Position numbers and translations under genes: made by a program. The notes beneath the pieces are model-generated. The model had not been told where the DNA came from. It was given only the letters and a program-made list of their open reading frames with translations, and did no database searches. This document shows positions 6,851 to 13,504 of a stretch of DNA of 13,504 bases, piece after piece. This stretch comes from JBEKZQ01 sp049509675 (GTDB lineage Bacteria; Planctomycetota; Planctomycetia; Pirellulales; Thermoguttaceae). Each line of letters opens with the position of its first letter. Position 1 is the stretch's first letter. The stretch is taken from positions 1-13,504 of the forward strand of contig JBEKZQ010000141.1 in the NCBI GenBank assembly GCA_049509675.1, written 5' to 3'.

Positions 6851-7594
6851 ATGGCATCGCCGCCGTTAGAACGCCCCGCCTTGGCCCGACTGGGCCAGAA
6901 TTACTGGACCGAGTCGCGCCAGCCGCTGGCCAGCCTGGTGTTCATTGTTCCGTTGCTGGTGACGTATGAAGCGGCGCTGATCCTGCTAGGGCCCAACGCG
7001 GTCCGCAACGGCGCGGAAGCCTGGTTGCGGCAACTGCTGGACCTGGTCGGATTCGGCGCCTATTTCCTGCTGCCGACCCTAACGGTGTGCATCCTGTTGG
7101 CCTGGCACCACCTCACCCGGCGTTCCTGGCGGTTCTCCCCAGGCGTCTTTTACGGCATGACCGGCGAGTGCGTGCTGCTGGCGATTTGCCTGTGGCTGAT
7201 GCTACAGATCCAGGGCATTTTCCTGGCAACCTCCGCAACCGGGACCGGCGCCAAGCCGCCGGGGCTGCTGGGAACGGCCATCGGCTACTTGGGCGCGGGA
7301 ATCTACGAGGAGCTGCTGTTTCGCCTGGTCCTGCTATCAGTGCTGGCATGGGTCTTGCGACGGTTTCGGCTGTCGCCCCCGCTGAGCCTCGTCGGCGCCA
7401 TGCTCTTGACCAGCGTACTGTTCTCTTGGGCACACTACGTGGGGCCCAACCGAGACCAATTCCTCTTCTTCACGTTCTTGTTCCGTTTCCTTGCCGGAAT
7501 GTTTTTCTCGGCCCTGTTCGTGTATCGCGGGTTTGGCATTGCGGCGGGAACGCACGCGGCCTACGACATCCTGGTCGGACTCATGCAGGCGTAG
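6851..7594 (+). CDS. CPBP (CAAX/Abi) family intramembrane metalloprotease
   Basis: 247 residues, strongly hydrophobic with about six to seven membrane segments. The family motifs are all present: EExxxR as E153-E154...R158 in IYEELLFR, FxxxH as F191...H195 in FSWAH, and H235 in GTHAAYD. These are the glutamate-activated catalytic and metal-binding positions of CPBP proteases, which include eukaryotic Rce1 and bacterial bacteriocin-processing or self-immunity proteins; most bacterial members have no known substrate. The start is ATG at 6851 with only a G-rich stretch upstream instead of a clear ribosome site. It stands alone, divergent from the glycosylase and 254 bases before the DUF2617 gene. 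Family call is firm, substrate unknown. Confidence 0.93.
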   Translation: MASPPLERPALARLGQNYWTESRQPLASLVFIVPLLVTYEAALILLGPNAVRNGAEAWLRQLLDLVGFGAYFLLPTLTVCILLAWHHLTRRSWRFSPGVFYGMTGECVLLAICLWLMLQIQGIFLATSATGTGAKPPGLLGTAIGYLGAGIYEELLFRLVLLSVLAWVLRRFRLSPPLSLVGAMLLTSVLFSWAHYVGPNRDQFLFFTFLFRFLAGMFFSALFVYRGFGIAAGTHAAYDILVGLMQA

Positions 7595-7682
7595 TTGTCG
7601 GCTTTGGCGCCGTGGAACGAAGGCCCTTTACGCTGTCAAGTCCGATTCCGCGCGCCACGATCGAGGCAAAGAAAACTCCCCT

Positions 7683-7711
7683 TTGTGCGAGTGCCGGTGG
7701 CGGGCTATAAT
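7683..7711 (+). promoter_or_regulatory. Sigma70-like promoter for the DUF2617 gene
   Basis: A perfect TATAAT (7706-7711) follows TTGTGC (7683-7688, only TTG matching consensus) with a 17-base spacer. Transcription would start near 7718, giving a leader of about 130 bases before the GTG at 7849. It lies in the 254-base gap after the CPBP gene. Confidence 0.5.
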
Positions 7712-7769
7712 AGCTTGCGTTCGCCGTGCAGCACCCGCGGGGACTGTCCGCTTCAGCCCTACGATTGTC

Positions 7770-7818
7770 GAGGACTTGGAAAAAACTTCATGGGTGAGGG
7801 AACAACTCCCAAGTCCTC
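7770..7818 (+). promoter_or_regulatory. Stem-loop in the 5' leader of the DUF2617 gene
   Basis: GAGGACTTGG (7770-7779) and CCAAGTCCTC (7809-7818) form a perfect 10-bp stem closing a 29-base loop. An inner alternative pairs GGG-T-GAG with CTCCC. It ends about 30 bases before the start codon and leaves the AAGGAG ribosome site (7835-7840) free. There is no T run after it, so it is not a standard terminator. It matches no riboswitch I recognise. Confidence 0.45.
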
Positions 7819-7848
7819 AGTGCATGCTTTGCAAAAGGAGCCGCCGTC

Positions 7849-8388
7849 GTGCTGACCGTTCGACCGAAAGTCGCCGAGTTGGTGTTCCAACTTTACGGGC
7901 GGGCGTTGCACCCGGAGTTGTTCGAAGTCTATTGTTCCCGCACCGTCAAACGCAGCAATTACGAGGCCAAGGTCGACATCACCAGCGCGGGGCACGTCGT
8001 GACCTGGCGGCACGGCGGCCTGACCTTGACCGAGGTTGCCGCCTCGGCGCATCACCCCCTGCCCGAGAAGCGGCGATTGCTCTCCTATTCGCTCAAGGGG
8101 CAACGCAAGGACCGGGTAGAGTGCCGCGGCGGAGTGCATTACGAGATGAGTTTCCAGCTCGAACCGGTCGATCCGGAATTTTTTTGGACCTTCCAGCAGG
8201 AATTGGCCCAGGACGGGCTGCGGCAGGGCATGCTGCACAAGTTCGACGCCAGCGGCCGCATGGCCTTGGGGGCCCTGAGCTACATCAACGTCGAGACGCG
8301 CATGCGGAAGCTGCTGATCCAGGCCTTCCACACCTTCCCCGACGACTACGCCATCGTCAAGAGCCAGTCGGTCTTCCAATTGCCGTGA
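7849..8388 (+). CDS. DUF2617 family protein
   Basis: 179 residues; the whole length fits the DUF2617 family, known to me mainly from planctomycetes and with no assigned function. Recognisable segments are LTVRPKVAELVFQLYGRALH at the start, PLPEKRRLLSY near the middle, and FHTFPDDYAIVKSQS at the end. It is soluble, with no signal peptide or membrane segment. The GTG at 7849 is supported by AAGGAG 8 bases upstream and by the family-like start of the protein. It is monocistronic, with its own promoter and structured leader upstream, and converges with the hydrolase gene. No catalytic motif is evident, so no role is proposed. Confidence 0.88.
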   Translation: MLTVRPKVAELVFQLYGRALHPELFEVYCSRTVKRSNYEAKVDITSAGHVVTWRHGGLTLTEVAASAHHPLPEKRRLLSYSLKGQRKDRVECRGGVHYEMSFQLEPVDPEFFWTFQQELAQDGLRQGMLHKFDASGRMALGALSYINVETRMRKLLIQAFHTFPDDYAIVKSQSVFQLP

Positions 8389-8391
8389 GTA

Positions 8392-8520
8392 GTTTTCAGT
8401 TTTCAGTGTTGTAGTCATGACTGAGAACTGAGCCCTTCGATTCGTTGCGGCGCCCGATCGAGGACGGGACCTCCAGTCTTCGGCGCCGCAGCTTACAACT
8501 GAAAACTGAAAACTGAAAAC
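8392..8520. repeat. Heptamer-flanked palindrome between convergent genes
   Basis: The convergent gap 8389-8521 is filled by a palindromic element. TTTTCAG-type heptamers at 8392-8413 face their inverted copies at 8494-8520 (arms matching apart from one extra heptamer and a 2-base difference). Inside, TGCGGCGCC (8446-8454) pairs exactly with GGCGCCGCA (8482-8490). It could work as a bidirectional terminator for the DUF2617 gene and the hydrolase. Confidence 0.65.
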
Positions 8521-8521
8521 T

Positions 8522-9316
8522 TCAAACTAGTCCAAGGAATTCCAGCACTGCCGCATTGAACTGGGCCGGTCGCTCCAGCGGGGCCAGATGGCCGGCGTCG
8601 TCGATCTCCACCAGTCGCGCACCGCGAATGGTCCCGGCCATGCTGCGCATCTCGGCGGGCGTCGAGAGCCGATCATCGCGGCCGACCACCACCAGCGTGG
8701 GGCAATCGATCGTGCCCAGGCAGTCCGTGAAGTCGCGGCGCCGGGCCATGCCTTCGGCCGCGGCCGCCAGGCCCTCCGGATTGGCGGAAAGGATCTGTCT
8801 CCGCAAGTCTTCGACGACCTGGGGGCGGTCGCGCAGCGTGAGCGGCGAGAGCAACTTGGGGAGCATGGTTTCCAGCAGCGGCGCGAGGCCGTCGATCCGC
8901 AGGCGCCGGGCCGTTTCGCGGCGACCGGCGGCGGCCGCGGCCGTATCGGCCCCGGCCCGCGTGTCGCACAGGACCAATCCCCGCAGTCGCTCGGCATACT
9001 TGTGCCAGAAACTTAGTGCGATGTAACCGCCCATCGACAGGCCGGCCAGCACGATCGGCCCGGTGACGCCCAGGGCATCGCACAAGGCGGCCAGATCGTC
9101 GGCGAACTGTTCCATGGCGACCGGTGCGGGCGTTGCCTGGCTGCCGCCGAAGCCGCGCAAATCGGGGGCGATGACCCGCACGTGCGCGGCCAGCGCCGCG
9201 ATCTGGCCGGCCCACATGCCATGGTCGAGCGGAAAACCGTGGACCAATACCAGCGGCAATCCGGCGCCGCAATCGACCACCTTCAACGCGACGCCGTTGA
9301 CCGCGATCGTTTGCAT
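8522..9316 (-). CDS. Alpha/beta-fold hydrolase
   Basis: 264 residues, the usual size. The fold is marked by the oxyanion segment LVHGFPLDHGMW (24-35), nucleophile elbow GLSMGG with S94, acid D214 or D215 in VVVGRDDRLS, and catalytic H243 in DDAGHLAPLERP. The triad is complete. Such proteins are esterases, lactonases, haloperoxidase-like or C-C hydrolases; the substrate cannot be inferred. No signal peptide is seen, so it is cytoplasmic. The ATG at 9316 shares one base with the stop of the upstream TPR gene (TGATG), which indicates translational coupling and a common transcript. The 3' end runs directly into the heptamer palindrome. Confidence 0.93.
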   Translation of the reverse strand: MQTIAVNGVALKVVDCGAGLPLVLVHGFPLDHGMWAGQIAALAAHVRVIAPDLRGFGGSQATPAPVAMEQFADDLAALCDALGVTGPIVLAGLSMGGYIALSFWHKYAERLRGLVLCDTRAGADTAAAAAGRRETARRLRIDGLAPLLETMLPKLLSPLTLRDRPQVVEDLRRQILSANPEGLAAAAEGMARRRDFTDCLGTIDCPTLVVVGRDDRLSTPAEMRSMAGTIRGARLVEIDDAGHLAPLERPAQFNAAVLEFLGLV

Positions 9317-11187
9317 CAGTGCTTTTCGTCCAACTTCTTGCGGAACAACTGCAGTTGCCTGTGGATGAGGCCGGAATGGGGATCCAGCTCGGCGGCCTTG
9401 GTCTGGTACTTCACCGCGCTGACATAGTCGCCCTTGGTATAGTAGACGCGTGCCAGGGTGTCGTAATAGCCGCCCGTGTCCGGGTTCAGTTCCAGCGACT
9501 TCCAGGAAAAGCGCAGCGCCTCGTCCAGGTCGCCCTCGGTATTGCCGATCAGCCAGGCGAATTGGTTGTAGGCGGTGGAATTCTCCGGCGCCTCGGCAAT
9601 CCTTTCCCGCATCTCCGCGGCCGATTTCTCGATCAGGCGGCGGATTTTTTGCCGCTCTTGCGGCGGCTGATCGGGAAGGCGATGGCAGGCGATCAGTACG
9701 TCGACGTCGGCCGAATCATCGTCCAGGGCCTTCTTCAGGAATTCGCGGGCTTTCGTCGCGTCCGTTTTGGCTTCCCAATGGCAGGCATAGAAATAGTTCA
9801 TGCGCGAGCGGAGTTCACCCAGGGTGCGGGCGCCGATCTCGGTATCGGGCGGCTGGGATTTTCCGGCGGCGTTGACCATTTCCTGCAAGTCTTCTGCGGC
9901 CGAGAGGTCCTCGCCCTGGTCGTGGAGCATCTCGGAGAGCATCACGCGCGTGGCGGAGACGACGTCCTGGTTGACGGCGGCGCTGGAGATCACGTAACGA
10001 TATTCGCGTTTGGCCCAGTCGAAGAGCCCTCGTTGTTGCAAGTTATGGGCCGCGAGCAGGTGATTCTGCCACTGTACGAGATTGTCGCCCGGGTTGAGTT
10101 TCCAGGCCTGCTCGGCGGTTTGCTCGGCCCGATTCTTGTCGCCCTGGGCGGCTTGGGCCTCGGCCAGGGCGTAGAGCAAGGTCGGATTGCCGGCGATTTG
10201 CGGGCCGAAACGGTCAGCCAATTCATCGACCGCCTTCCAGGCCTTTTGCTCGACGAGCCACTGGAGGAGATCGGCCAGCGTGTTGGGATCGCCTTTTTCC
10301 AAGCGGATCAGGCCGCGGATGGCCGCCACGGCCGCCTCGGTTTGCCCCATTTTCTTCAAGCGCGCAATCTGGAACCGCAGCAAAGCGGCCACAATCTCCG
10401 CACTGGTCTGCCCGGGTGAAGTCCGCAGCGCCGATTCTTCCGCATCCACAAGCCGGGTCCAGTCGGTCGCTAGCGCGCGGGACTCCTCGCTCCAACGCGC
10501 GTAGGTCAACAGCCACTGCGCGGCCGGGCGGCGGCTCCCCGCAAGGTTCTTTCGCAATATCTCCACGATTTGTTGCGTGGGTGGGTCCTTGGACTTCTGC
10601 GCGGTGAGCAGTTCCACGGCGGCCAGCTTGGATAGCAACGTCGCTTTTTCATAGCGCACCAGCCGGCACAACGGGGCCAGGCCCGCGCCATTGGGCCGCG
10701 CCGCCAGGAGACGGATCCGCGTGAGCCGCACTTCCACACTCTGGAACTCGTAGTCGCGCAAGAGGGTGCGGACGTCGATCGGGTCGTTCTTATCGGCCAA
10801 CTCCACGCGGAGCGACTCGATCAGGTGCCTGGCACGCGCCGCGACTTCCAGGTCCTCGTGCGTCGTCGCCTCGCTCAGCGCGTCGAAGGCATCGAACCCG
10901 AACTTGGCCAACTCGCCCTCCGCCCGCTGGCGGACAAAGTAATCGTTGTCGCCCAGTTGCCCGATCAGGCGCCGGATTTGCGCCTGTTCGGAGGGTTGCG
11001 CCTGCTCGGAAGGCGGCACGGCAGGCGCCGCCGGGGCGGCCGTCGCAGTTGCCGCGATCAACGCCATCAGCGCCGCACAGGCCGCGCGATAGGGGCGAGG
11101 CAGGGTGGCATGGTCGAAGCGTGCCACTGGCTCCGCCAGTGCTTCGTGGACTTCGTGAAAACGCCGCACCGCCTTTGGAAATATCAT
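9316..11187 (-). CDS. Secreted HEAT/TPR-repeat protein
   Basis: 623 residues from the ATG at 11187. After a basic stretch, a Sec-type hydrophobic segment (RAACAALMALIAATATAAP, about residues 34-52) suggests export or membrane anchoring. A HEAT-like segment follows (LIGQLGDNDYFVRQRAEGEL, about 74-93), then alpha-helical repeats. Clear TPR units lie near the C-terminus, including SLELNP, YYDTLARVYYTKGDYVSA and AAELDP (roughly 540-610). It is probably a protein-interaction scaffold with no enzymatic motif. The ATG at 11187 has AGAAGG 6 bases upstream, but codons 22-30 or so are made of an arm of the 11121-11255 inverted repeat. A GTG at 11127 would give a more ordinary signal peptide, so the start is uncertain. 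The stop overlaps the hydrolase start. Confidence 0.85.
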   Translation of the reverse strand: MIFPKAVRRFHEVHEALAEPVARFDHATLPRPYRAACAALMALIAATATAAPAAPAVPPSEQAQPSEQAQIRRLIGQLGDNDYFVRQRAEGELAKFGFDAFDALSEATTHEDLEVAARARHLIESLRVELADKNDPIDVRTLLRDYEFQSVEVRLTRIRLLAARPNGAGLAPLCRLVRYEKATLLSKLAAVELLTAQKSKDPPTQQIVEILRKNLAGSRRPAAQWLLTYARWSEESRALATDWTRLVDAEESALRTSPGQTSAEIVAALLRFQIARLKKMGQTEAAVAAIRGLIRLEKGDPNTLADLLQWLVEQKAWKAVDELADRFGPQIAGNPTLLYALAEAQAAQGDKNRAEQTAEQAWKLNPGDNLVQWQNHLLAAHNLQQRGLFDWAKREYRYVISSAAVNQDVVSATRVMLSEMLHDQGEDLSAAEDLQEMVNAAGKSQPPDTEIGARTLGELRSRMNYFYACHWEAKTDATKAREFLKKALDDDSADVDVLIACHRLPDQPPQERQKIRRLIEKSAAEMRERIAEAPENSTAYNQFAWLIGNTEGDLDEALRFSWKSLELNPDTGGYYDTLARVYYTKGDYVSAVKYQTKAAELDPHSGLIHRQLQLFRKKLDEKH

Positions 11188-11255
11188 TCCGTACCTTCTT
11201 CCACAGCGAGATGAAACGTCGAGGAAGCCCAAAGCACTGGCGGAGCCAATGGCAC
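11121..11255. repeat. Inverted repeat pair around the TPR gene start
   Basis: Two 24-base arms (11121-11144 and 11232-11255) are inverted copies with 23 of 24 bases matching, 87 bases apart. Each arm contains its own palindrome, CACTGGC-TCC-GCCAGTG in the left arm. One arm lies inside the annotated TPR coding sequence, the other in the 105-base gap before the TlpA-like gene's stop. It looks like a mobile hairpin element. Confidence 0.75.
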
Positions 11256-11292
11256 ACAACCCAGGCCTCTCGTGTCAATGCCCCCCGCCGGC

Positions 11293-11805
11293 TTAATTCT
11301 CGGCCAACAACGCTTTCACCGCTTCGTCAATCCTGGATGGGTCGGGCGGATTGCCGTATCCGAATTTCTCGCGCAAACGGCCGCGGCGATCGTAGAGGCG
11401 CACGTGGGGAATGGCGCCGCCGTCGATATCGAACTTCGCCGCCGATTCGGAGCCGTTGCCATAGCGGCTCATGAAATCGTACGACCTTGCGCCCTGCGCA
11501 CGGAGGAAATCCTGCACTTCGCCCGTTTGATCGCTATCGTCCAGGGCGACGGTAATCACGACCAGCCCGCGGTCGGCCAGTTCCCGCTGGAGCGCCACGG
11601 TATGCGGAAACAACGCCCGGCAGGGCTGGCACCAGGTGGCCCAAAAGTCGACCAACAGCACCTTGCCGGCAGATTGCGCCAACAACTGGTTCAGGCCCGA
11701 TTCATCGATGAGCGGGACCGGCGCCGCCGGCCCAACGGGCGTGGGTTGCGCGCACCCCGTCAGCACGCAGGCGGCCAGCAGCATCCACCGCAGAACATTT
11801 CGCAT
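11293..11805 (-). CDS. TlpA/ResA-like thioredoxin-fold lipoprotein
   Basis: 170 residues. The N-terminus MRNVLRWMLLAACVLTGC is a lipoprotein signal with lipobox LTGC and lipidated C18. The thioredoxin domain follows with the active site W58-C59-Q-P-C62 (DFWATWCQPC) and the cis-proline P133 in GAIPHVRLYD. It should be a membrane-tethered periplasmic thiol-disulfide oxidoreductase, probably a reductant. The ATG at 11805 gives a standard lipoprotein signal. The alternative GTG at 11823 overlaps the upstream stop as GTGA and adds six residues; neither has a clear ribosome site, so coupling to the upstream redoxin gene is likely. It is the second of two adjacent thioredoxin-fold lipoproteins. Confidence 0.92.
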   Translation of the reverse strand: MRNVLRWMLLAACVLTGCAQPTPVGPAAPVPLIDESGLNQLLAQSAGKVLLVDFWATWCQPCRALFPHTVALQRELADRGLVVITVALDDSDQTGEVQDFLRAQGARSYDFMSRYGNGSESAAKFDIDGGAIPHVRLYDRRGRLREKFGYGNPPDPSRIDEAVKALLAEN

Positions 11806-11819
11806 ACGTCGCCCGGGGA

Positions 11820-12416
11820 TCACTTATTATATTGAATGCCGCAGCCGAACTGCTGCGTGACCGCCTTGGGCGGACTCTTGCCCGCCAGCAAGGCGTCCAA
11901 GGCGTCGCGCAAGTAATGGTTCTTGACCTGGTCTTCGGCCTGCTTGTCGTCGATGGCGCCCATGTAGGCGATCTTGCGGCCGGCGTCGAGCACGAAGATG
12001 TGCGGGGTGACGGCGGCGCCGTAGTCCTTGCCGATCTTTTGCGTCTCGTCGTAGAGATAGGGGAAGTTGAACTTGGCGTCAGCCGCGCGCTTCTTCATCG
12101 CTTCCAGGCGGTCGGCCTCGCCTGTGTTCACGTTGACCGCCACCACCTGGACGCCCTTGTCCTGATAATCCTTTTGCAGGGCCACGAGCCGGCCTTCATA
12201 GGCCCGGGCCACGGGGCAATGGTTGCAAGTGAAGGCCAGCACGATCAACTTCGCATCTTTGCAATCGGCGAGGCTGTGTTGCTTATCGTCGATGCCGGGG
12301 ATGCCGGACCACTGCGGCCCGGACTCGCCGATTTTCAACTTGGCCGCATAGCAGCCGCTCACCATCAATGTCACCAGAACCGCCGTTGCCAGGCGGAACA
12401 GTCGAGAACGAGCCAT
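11820..12416 (-). CDS. Redoxin/AhpC-TSA-like thioredoxin-fold lipoprotein
   Basis: 198 residues. The signal peptide MARSRLFRLATAVLVTLMVS ends in VSGC, so C22 is probably lipidated. The domain has the C64-N-H-C67 active site in AFTCNHCPVARAYEGR, cis-proline P138 in VTPHIFVLD, and the C-terminal FGCGIQYN typical of a redoxin group abundant in planctomycetes. It is expected to act in thiol redox or peroxide metabolism outside the cytoplasmic membrane; the substrate is unknown. The ATG at 12416 is selected because GGAGG lies 8 bases upstream, and upstream in-frame alternatives would bury that site. It is the first gene of the leftward run and its stop touches the TlpA-like gene. Confidence 0.92.
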   Translation of the reverse strand: MARSRLFRLATAVLVTLMVSGCYAAKLKIGESGPQWSGIPGIDDKQHSLADCKDAKLIVLAFTCNHCPVARAYEGRLVALQKDYQDKGVQVVAVNVNTGEADRLEAMKKRAADAKFNFPYLYDETQKIGKDYGAAVTPHIFVLDAGRKIAYMGAIDDKQAEDQVKNHYLRDALDALLAGKSPPKAVTQQFGCGIQYNK

Positions 12417-12452
12417 AAGAGAATCCTCCATTCTTGGGAAAAAGGCAGCCTC

Positions 12453-12533
12453 TTAACTGGACTTTTGCAGAATGCCGATCCAACTTCCCCTCTCCCGGAG
12501 GGAGAGGGGGACAGCTTACAAAAGTCCAATTAA
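12453..12533. mobile_element. 81-bp MITE-like palindrome with 15-bp terminal inverted repeats
   Basis: TTAACTGGACTTTTG (12453-12467) and CAAAAGTCCAATTAA (12519-12533) are inverted copies with one mismatch. Between them lies a perfect 10-bp hairpin (CCCCTCTCCC 12487-12496, GGGAGAGGGG 12500-12509, 3-base loop). It fills the gap between the response regulator stop and the redoxin start. No coding capacity. No target-site duplication could be fixed by eye. Confidence 0.6.
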
Positions 12534-12548
12534 TCTATATGGCTGCGG

Positions 12549-13010
12549 TCAAGGGCGGGACCGCCCCCGCTCGCGTTTGGCCGATGCTTCCACGGCGTCG
12601 ATATAGCGCCGCAGTCGTTCCACTTCATCGCTTAGATGGCGGACTTTGAGCATGTTCTCCACCCGCTTGAGCAACTCCAACTTGTTGATGGGCTTGCTGA
12701 GGAAATCGTCGCAGCCGCAGGCCACGGCCCGCTCGATGTCGCCCAGCTCGTTCAGGGCCGTGACCATCAGGATCATGATGTGGCTGGTGGCCGGGTTTTT
12801 CTTCAGCGTGCGGCACACCTCAAACCCGCTGAGCTTGGGCATCATGATGTCCAACAGGATCAGGTCGGGCTGGAACTCGCCCACCTTGTCCAAGGTTTCC
12901 CGGCCGTCGCCGGCCACGGCGGTCTCGCAGTCCACCTCGCCCAGGTAGGCCTCGAGCAACTCGACGTTGGGAAGATTGTCGTCGGCGATCAGAATCTTGC
13001 TCTTGGACAT
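12549..13010 (-). CDS. Stand-alone response regulator receiver protein
   Basis: 153 residues, a CheY-like receiver domain (about 5-120) and a charged helical tail with no DNA-binding or enzymatic output domain. Acidic pocket D10-D11, phospho-acceptor D54 in LILLDIMMPK, T84 in LMVTALNE and K106 in FLSKPINK are all present, so it should be phosphorylated by a histidine kinase. It probably works by protein-protein contact, in a phosphorelay or as an adaptor. The partner kinase is not in the window. The ATG at 13010 gives a canonical receiver start but has no Shine-Dalgarno, since heptamer repeat sequence occupies that position. It lies 28 bases after glyA. Confidence 0.95.
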   Translation of the reverse strand: MSKSKILIADDNLPNVELLEAYLGEVDCETAVAGDGRETLDKVGEFQPDLILLDIMMPKLSGFEVCRTLKKNPATSHIMILMVTALNELGDIERAVACGCDDFLSKPINKLELLKRVENMLKVRHLSDEVERLRRYIDAVEASAKRERGRSRP

Positions 13011-13015
13011 GTGCG

Positions 13016-13050
13016 ATTCAGTTTTAGGTTTTCAGTTTTCAGTTTTCAGT
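13016..13050 (-). repeat. Five tandem 7-bp repeats (ACTGAAA type)
   Basis: On the minus strand the tract reads as three exact ACTGAAA units, then ACCTAAA and ACTGAAT. The same heptamer occurs at 8392-8413 and 8494-8520. The tract covers the last codons and stop of glyA and the leader of the response regulator. A 7-bp unit without spacers rules out a CRISPR. Confidence 0.8.
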
Positions 13051-13504
13051 TGCGCCGGGCACGGGGAATTGCCGGCATAGCTCCGAGACCTGGCCGCGGA
13101 TTCGCTGTAGCGCCGCGGCATTGTCGGCGGCAGCGAGCGCCGCAAGGATCCAGCCGCCGATGGTCCGCATCGTGTCGCCGGTCATTCCGCGGGTGGTCAG
13201 CGCCGGCGTGCCCAGGCGAATGCCCGAGGGATCCATCGGTTTGCGCTCGTCGAAAGGGATCATGTTCTTATTGACGGTGATGCCGCAGCAACTCAGGGCG
13301 TTCTCGGCCCGCGCGCCGGTCAATCCCAGGGGCGTGACGTCGGCCAGGAGCAGATGGTTGTCGGTGCCGCCGCTGACCAGGCGGACCCCGCCGCCGGCGA
13401 GCACCTCGGCCAGGATTTTGGCGTTTTCGACCACTTGCCGCACATACTGTTTGTAGGGCGGGGTGAGGGCCTCGCCGAAACACACGGCCTTTCCGGCGAT
13501 GACG
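13039..13504 (-). CDS. glyA: Serine hydroxymethyltransferase, C-terminal part
   Basis: Partial gene, about 155 residues from the right window edge. The enzyme is PLP-dependent and interconverts serine and glycine with tetrahydrofolate in one-carbon metabolism, in the cytoplasm. Family segments seen are VIAGKAVCFGEAL at the cut end, SGGTDNHLLL, and SGIRLGTPALTTRGM, whose arginine binds the substrate carboxylate. The PLP lysine and start lie outside the window. The last codons (Thr-Glu-Asn-stop) are written by the first heptamer of the 13016-13050 repeat, so the natural C-terminus was probably altered slightly there. The response regulator follows on the same strand after 28 bases. Confidence 0.97.
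   Translation of the reverse strand, partial: VIAGKAVCFGEALTPPYKQYVRQVVENAKILAEVLAGGGVRLVSGGTDNHLLLADVTPLGLTGARAENALSCCGITVNKNMIPFDERKPMDPSGIRLGTPALTTRGMTGDTMRTIGGWILAALAAADNAAALQRIRGQVSELCRQFPVPGATEN

Noticed and set aside
9319..10419. 366-codon + strand frame opposite the TPR gene
   Set aside because: Antisense shadow with a Leu/Gly/Val-rich composition; no ribosome site or domain.
13016..13050. CRISPR array
   Set aside because: Repeat unit is 7 bp with no spacers and no cas genes.

Overview
This GC-rich window (about 60-65% G+C by eye) most likely comes from a planctomycete, probably of the Pirellulales type. The inference rests on a DUF2617 gene, a lipoprotein redoxin with the TCNHCPVARAYE motif, a secreted HEAT/TPR protein, and many short palindromic or heptameric intergenic repeats. 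Twelve protein genes are well supported, two of them cut by the window edges. A 29-codon small reading frame is also likely. Only two genes are on the + strand. I see no tRNA, rRNA, CRISPR array, transposase or phage gene, and no gene-free stretch longer than about 280 bases.

Region 1 (1-4390, minus strand) is a compact defence operon transcribed leftward: res (type III restriction helicase-nuclease), a minimal nucleotidyltransferase (MNT), a 29-codon small ORF, and mod (DNA methyltransferase, cut at the left edge). The junctions overlap (ATGA, 11 bases, GTGA), so translation is probably coupled. Two things depart from the textbook mod-res arrangement. The order is reversed. An antitoxin-type MNT and a tiny ORF also sit between the two halves, and the tiny ORF lies exactly where a HEPN toxin gene (hepT) normally follows an MNT. 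This is the most interesting part of the window.

Region 2 (4391-6850) holds rarA (AAA+ recombination/replication factor) and a COG2231-type HhH DNA glycosylase, both leftward, with hairpin repeats in the gaps. Region 3 (6851-8388) holds the only rightward genes: a CPBP intramembrane protease and a DUF2617 protein preceded by a good sigma70-like promoter and a structured leader. The convergent gap 8389-8521 contains a repeat-flanked palindrome.

Region 4 (8522-12416, leftward) is a probable operon of a redoxin lipoprotein, a TlpA-like thioredoxin lipoprotein, a HEAT/TPR secreted protein and an alpha/beta hydrolase. The middle of this run is interrupted by an inverted repeat that reaches into the N-terminal codons of the TPR gene. 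Region 5 (12417-13504) has a MITE-like palindrome, a stand-alone response regulator and the 3' end of glyA, whose stop codon lies inside a heptamer repeat tract.

All function calls come from motifs read directly in the translated sequence. No database search was possible.
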